DNA of 45,141 nt from Lachnospiraceae bacterium. GTDB lineage: Bacteria; Bacillota; Clostridia; Lachnospirales; Lachnospiraceae. The notes below the pieces were generated by a model that was given only the letters and a program-made list of their open reading frames with translations, made no database searches and had not been told where the DNA came from. Below, in pieces: positions 41,798 through 45,141 of the stretch. The stretch lies in assembly GCA_024692715.1 (NCBI GenBank), contig JAILMH010000050.1, forward strand, positions 1 through 45,141, in the 5' to 3' direction. A program made the position numbers and the translations under genes. Numbering within the stretch: position 1 is the stretch's first letter; the number at the start of each line of letters is the position of its first letter.

Positions 41798-44032
41798 TTA
41801 CTTGTTAAAAAGCTCTGCAAGCTCGTCCTTATGCTCCTTCATTACGTTAAGTACATGCTCAGACCAGTGTCTTGCATCCTTTTCTGTATTTCCAAATACA
41901 TAATCTTCCTGACCGTAGTCCATTACATCAAATCCCGGTGTTGACTTACTTGCTCCATCTACACGATATGCAGCTGCATCTTTAAGCGTTACTGATACGT
42001 TGCTTACATCATCATAATTTACCCATGAGCTGATATCAGTTCCTGTTGCCTCATCTGCTGTTCCATTCTTTGTCTGTTTCTCTGCAGCAGCAGCCTTAAT
42101 GTCTGTCACAGCACCGTCAACATATTTACCATACATCTGATCTACGTACAATGAGAAGGATTCACTGAATATCTCACTCGGAACATGTCCACCGTTCCAC
42201 TGCCACTCGATCTTGCAGTCAGTTCCTGCATTGAGCCATGCAAGCTGCATATTAAGTGAGTTGAACATTGAGATATCACCTTCAGCCGCACCGCAAAGTA
42301 TTCTTGTCCATGTAGGAGCCTCGACATCATCTGAGCCGATATAGTTAAGCGGATTGTAAAGGTCAACTATATTGTTGCCATGCTTATCGCCCTCAGAGAT
42401 CTCTTCAATGTCTGATTCATAAGCTTCAAGCATCTCATCAAAGCTTGAGTAATTTGAAGAGTCAACACTGCTTCCTGCAGACTGTGAAGTACCTGCATCA
42501 GGTGTTCCGACTACCATATCCTTATTGTCTGACTTATCAGAACTGTCAGCTCCGGGAGCTCCTGCAGGTGCTGCTCCGCCCGGGCCACCGTTTCCGCCAG
42601 GCATTCCGCCGCCGGGGCCTCCCTGATTTGTCTCGGACTTAGCATATCTTCCTTCGATAAATGCCTTGGCCTTGTCCTCTGTTGTCATAGCAGCCACTTC
42701 ATCATCACTAAGGGCATTTCCTGATTCATCAAACCATGTCCAGTCTTCTGCATAGTCGAGGTTGTCAAGATACCACTGAAGGTTCTGGTTAAAGACATCG
42801 AGATAGAGGTCAAGATATGTTCCGCCATAACCATTCGTGTCAGGGTATTTATCCTTATCATACTCAATAGTGAGCTTGATATCGTCATCCATATCACCGT
42901 CGCCATTGAGGTCAAATCCGACCTGAGACTCATTAATAGTGATATTCTTGCTGTTAATGTAATCCATGTATTCCTGAGAAAGATATTCAGCCATCTTTTT
43001 CTGGAAATCTGTATTAAAGTCATTATCTGCATCGAGATAATACTCAAATGCCATTGCCATATCTGCTTCATAAAGGCTTGTTATAGCACTGTATGCGATT
43101 GATCCCCATACGCCATCAGAGATCTCATAATCCTTACCATCGATCGTAACAGTTGTGCTGTAGCTGCCGTCATCTGTAGCATAAACTCCAACTGCACCCT
43201 CATCAGCCTGATATGGATAAAAGTCACTGCTGTTCGATGTAGCTGCGACCATTGCTGCATGAGCTCCGCCGCCGGAACCTCCGGTTGAAACAAAGTAATC
43301 TGTACTTCCCGGAAGGTTTCCAAGAAGGATATTATACTTTATAAATCTTATGGCCGACTTCTGATCTGAAAGACAGCTTGGTGCATCACCTGTATAAACA
43401 GTTTCTCCGTTCTCGTTCTCTATCGTATCCTGCTTACCTCTGTTTCCTATCGAAACATTGATATATCCGTCCTCAGCATACTGTGTAGAAGCGAGCTGGT
43501 TCTGCTGTGAACCGTAACCTGCCGCACCGGTATTTATGATAACAGGTGATGTTGATGCAGTATAAACCTGTCCATTCGTACTTGTGATCTTTGCATCATA
43601 ATCAATAACAAGCGATCCCTTGACTGCGTCAGAATAACTATCTGCAGTTACATCAGCTTCTCCATCTCCGTCAGTATCAATTCCCTTTACATATGCACCT
43701 GGAACTGCCACTGATGCGCCCTGCTGGTCAGGAAGCTCCTGAATCGTGACATAAGGTGTGATCGAAAGCACCCATGCGTCCGCATCACTGTCATAACTCC
43801 ACTCCTGATCTTCATTCTGTGAAAGATCAAGAGCCGCTTCTATTGACTCTTTTGCCGCTTCATCTGAAACTGCCGCTTCAGATGTCTCTGTACTCTGTGT
43901 TTCTGATTCTGTTGCCTCTGATGCCGAACTGCCTGCTTCTGTCGACGCCTTTTCAGCAGTCGAAGCTGCACCGCAGCCGGTAACTCCTATCATAGTCACT
44001 GCCAGAACCAAAGCTACGATCTTATTTTTCAT
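41798..44032 (-). CDS. Secreted lipoprotein with tannase/esterase-like alpha-beta hydrolase fold
   Basis: 744 residues. The signal peptide ends in a lipobox, GVTGC (Cys20), followed by a Ser/Thr/Glu-rich linker to about residue 60. The catalytic core has the nucleophile motif TGGSGGGAHAA (Ser253), preceded by QKSAIRFIKYNILLGNLPGS, which resembles the region before the serine in subtype-B tannases. The likely partners are Asp in GAAEGDISMF and His in WNGGHVPSE near the C-terminus. Between them lies a Gly/Pro-rich insert (GGPGGGMPGGNGGPGGAAPA) followed by a Ser/Asp-rich stretch (~485-540). Such enzymes hydrolyse galloyl or feruloyl esters from plants, which suits a gut or rumen bacterium. The exact substrate is not readable. 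GAGGATAAAC precedes the ATG. Confidence 0.7.
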   Translation of the reverse strand: MKNKIVALVLAVTMIGVTGCGAASTAEKASTEAGSSASEATESETQSTETSEAAVSDEAAKESIEAALDLSQNEDQEWSYDSDADAWVLSITPYVTIQELPDQQGASVAVPGAYVKGIDTDGDGEADVTADSYSDAVKGSLVIDYDAKITSTNGQVYTASTSPVIINTGAAGYGSQQNQLASTQYAEDGYINVSIGNRGKQDTIENENGETVYTGDAPSCLSDQKSAIRFIKYNILLGNLPGSTDYFVSTGGSGGGAHAAMVAATSNSSDFYPYQADEGAVGVYATDDGSYSTTVTIDGKDYEISDGVWGSIAYSAITSLYEADMAMAFEYYLDADNDFNTDFQKKMAEYLSQEYMDYINSKNITINESQVGFDLNGDGDMDDDIKLTIEYDKDKYPDTNGYGGTYLDLYLDVFNQNLQWYLDNLDYAEDWTWFDESGNALSDDEVAAMTTEDKAKAFIEGRYAKSETNQGGPGGGMPGGNGGPGGAAPAGAPGADSSDKSDNKDMVVGTPDAGTSQSAGSSVDSSNYSSFDEMLEAYESDIEEISEGDKHGNNIVDLYNPLNYIGSDDVEAPTWTRILCGAAEGDISMFNSLNMQLAWLNAGTDCKIEWQWNGGHVPSEIFSESFSLYVDQMYGKYVDGAVTDIKAAAAEKQTKNGTADEATGTDISSWVNYDDVSNVSVTLKDAAAYRVDGASKSTPGFDVMDYGQEDYVFGNTEKDARHWSEHVLNVMKEHKDELAELFNK

Positions 44033-44134
44033 GTTTATCCTCGTTTCGTTCTGTTATTTGATACCCTTAAACACTACACACCGAACCTTGAAGATAGATT
44101 GAAAAACTTTTAATAAACTGTGAAAAGAAAAAAT

Positions 44135-44166
44135 AGCTGCAGAGCTTGATCTTAAGCCCTGCAGCC
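44135..44166 (-). terminator. Intrinsic terminator after the LRR protein gene
   Basis: Minus strand: GGCTGCAGGGCTT, loop AAGATC, AAGCTCTGCAGCT, then ATTTTTTC. The stem has one mismatch and a good U-tract, 13 bases after the stop codon. Confidence 0.85.
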
Positions 44167-44179
44167 ATTTAACTGTCAA

Positions 44180-44908
44180 TTATTTTACTATGTAGCTTCC
44201 TGCAAGATTATCGCCCTTGAATACGATAGTCTTTGTATCTGCAGTGTAATCATACTCAGTCTTCTTTGCCTTGTACTTCTTACCGTTAAGAGTGATCATG
44301 ACCTTTTTAAGATCCCCGCTCTTATTGAACTTGCATGAAACTGCATCGTTGCTTGAAACATTGTAAGCATAAACTTCAAATGAAACACCCTTGCTTCCCT
44401 TTGTAAGCTTCTTTACAGCCTTTGTAACAGCCTTATCAGCGCCTGAAAGCTTGTTGATCCTGAATGTCTTTTTCTTCTTGTTTACCTTGATCTTTGAAAC
44501 TTCATATTTCTGACCGTTTGCAGAGATAGTCATTGTTCCAAAATTGCTGAGTGTATATTTCTTTCCTGCAAATGGGATCTTTGAATTATATGTAAGATAA
44601 TATCCATTTCCAAGATCTACTGTCTTCTCGCTGGTAGCTTTATTGTTTGAAACAGCTTCGTTCTCAGAAGTTGATGCGCTGCTGTCTGATGAATCGCTGC
44701 CTGTGTTATCAGAATCACCTGAATCATTTCCATTGTCTGACTTACTGTTGTCAGAACCTGTCTTTTCATCAACCAGCTCATAGCTTAAACCGTTTGACTT
44801 GGCATATGATTCAGCGTAAGAGCCTTCGCTGCAATAAATTACTGCGCTTGATGATCCGTCGAATGCATCATCTGCAATGCTTGTTACTGATGAAGGGATA
44901 GTAACCTT
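44180..44908 (-). pseudogene. BspA-type leucine-rich-repeat surface protein, 5' part missing
   Basis: An open frame of about 240 codons with no start, running from the junction at about 44905 to the stop at 44180. It opens in mid-repeat (VTIPSSVTSIADDAFDGSSS, then AVIYCSEGSYAESYAKSNGL), the end of an LRR_5/BspA array. A Ser/Asp/Asn-rich linker (SDNGNDSGDSDNTGSDSSDS) and a C-terminal basic beta domain (KIPFAGKKYTLSNFGTM, IKVNKKKKTFRINKL, VMITLNGKKYKAKKTEYDYT) follow. Signal peptide and earlier repeats are absent: the next upstream in-frame codon (44911-44909) is TGA, contributed by the joined sequence. An ATG at 44533 is internal. It was presumably a cell-surface protein in the intact genome. 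Confidence 0.7.
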
Positions 44909-45141
44909 TCACTGATCCCTTCATCTCTTTTACTCTGCCTTTTATCATCATACATTCGCTGATCCGCCCTTTTTCTTATATCCTCTACCGTGGAATCTGA
45001 ATATTTATCGTAAAACGCATACCCGGTCGCAATGTATATTCCGGCTGTATTTTCATTTTCGTTATAATGTTTTTCAATGAACCTGAGTTTATCGAGCTTG
45101 TGTCTGATCACCATTTCACAGGTATTCTTGGCTATCACGCA
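44884..45141 (-). CDS. GGDEF domain protein, C-terminal fragment
   Basis: An open frame entering from the right edge. NTAGIYIATGYAFYDKYSDS followed by TVEDIRKRADQRMYDDKRQS is the C-terminal third of a GGDEF domain (after the GGDEF motif itself, which is outside the window). Native sequence ends around DEGISER; the last six residues (LLSLHQ) come from LRR DNA read in the wrong frame. Whether the full protein is an active diguanylate cyclase cannot be seen. It is probably joined here by a chimera. Confidence 0.75.
   Translation of the reverse strand, partial: CVIAKNTCEMVIRHKLDKLRFIEKHYNENENTAGIYIATGYAFYDKYSDSTVEDIRKRADQRMYDDKRQSKRDEGISERLLSLHQ
44889..44925. other. Right-end junction flanked by an 11-bp inverted repeat
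   Basis: The GGDEF and LRR reading frames meet at about 44900-44910. GATGAAGGGAT (44889-44899, in LRR DNA) and ATCCCTTCATC (44915-44925, in GGDEF DNA) form a perfect inverted repeat around the junction, with a 15-base loop. Two unrelated truncated genes meeting at such a dyad point to fold-back or template-switch joining, or to a real rearrangement. Confidence 0.6.

Noticed and set aside
1-45141. tRNA, rRNA, insertion sequences or prophage genes
   Set aside because: No transposase, integrase, recombinase or tRNA-like sequence was seen on either strand in the gaps I read.

Overview
The window looks like a motile Lachnospiraceae-type Firmicute (Butyrivibrio/Roseburia-like). The main evidence is the gene order: codY lies just upstream of one long flagellar operon that carries fliY with CheC-type sites, flbD, motAB, motE and an embedded cheY. 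Strong Shine-Dalgarno sequences, sigma-A promoters and intrinsic terminators with U-tracts support this. Almost everything is on the minus strand; only rpsT, coaBC and a short foreign-looking fragment at the left edge are on the plus strand.

Layout, right to left as transcribed on the minus strand. (a) 44.2-41.0 kb: a secreted tannase-like lipoprotein, then an OmpR-type response regulator and histidine kinase; coaBC converges on the kinase. (b) 38.4-34.4 kb: a housekeeping operon yicC-remA-gmk-rpoZ-rimO-pgsA. (c) 34.4-31.4 kb: a gap holding a promoter, a 35-residue hydrophobic ORF, a candidate structured RNA, two terminator-like hairpins and a basic leader ORF that overlaps mgtE; then mgtE, an acyltransferase and a small unknown gene. 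(d) 31.3-24.9 kb: rpsT (plus), lepA-hemW, and a two-gene operon of an EAL phosphodiesterase with a PilT-like ATPase lacking key catalytic residues. (e) 24.8-19.5 kb: comM-dprA-topA-codY. (f) 19.3-18.9 kb: an orphan BlaI-type repressor. (g) 18.8-0.45 kb: flgB-flgC-fliE-fliF-fliG-fliH-fliI-fliJ-motE, a terminator and a sigma-D-like promoter, then fliK-flgD-(TIGR02530-like)-flgE-flbD-motA-motB-fliL-fliM-fliY-cheY-fliO-fliP. Together group (g) encodes the rod base, MS ring, switch, export ATPase complex, hook and stator.

Both ends appear chimeric. At about 452 fliP stops inside a conserved motif and is joined to unrelated DNA, which includes a Bacteroidetes-style outer-membrane barrel C-terminus on the plus strand (3-179). 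At about 44905 a leucine-rich-repeat protein that has lost its N-terminus abuts the C-terminus of a GGDEF protein. Library or assembly chimerism is the simplest explanation, so the outermost ~450 and ~240 bases should not be used to infer neighbourhood.

The points most worth following up are the 35-codon ORF/RNA/leader-ORF arrangement before mgtE (no M-box is recognisable there), the EAL plus degenerate PilT pair, and a near-identical sequence upstream of the flgB and EAL-pilT promoters whose spacing differs by one helical turn. All calls come from reading the sequence; no database search was run.
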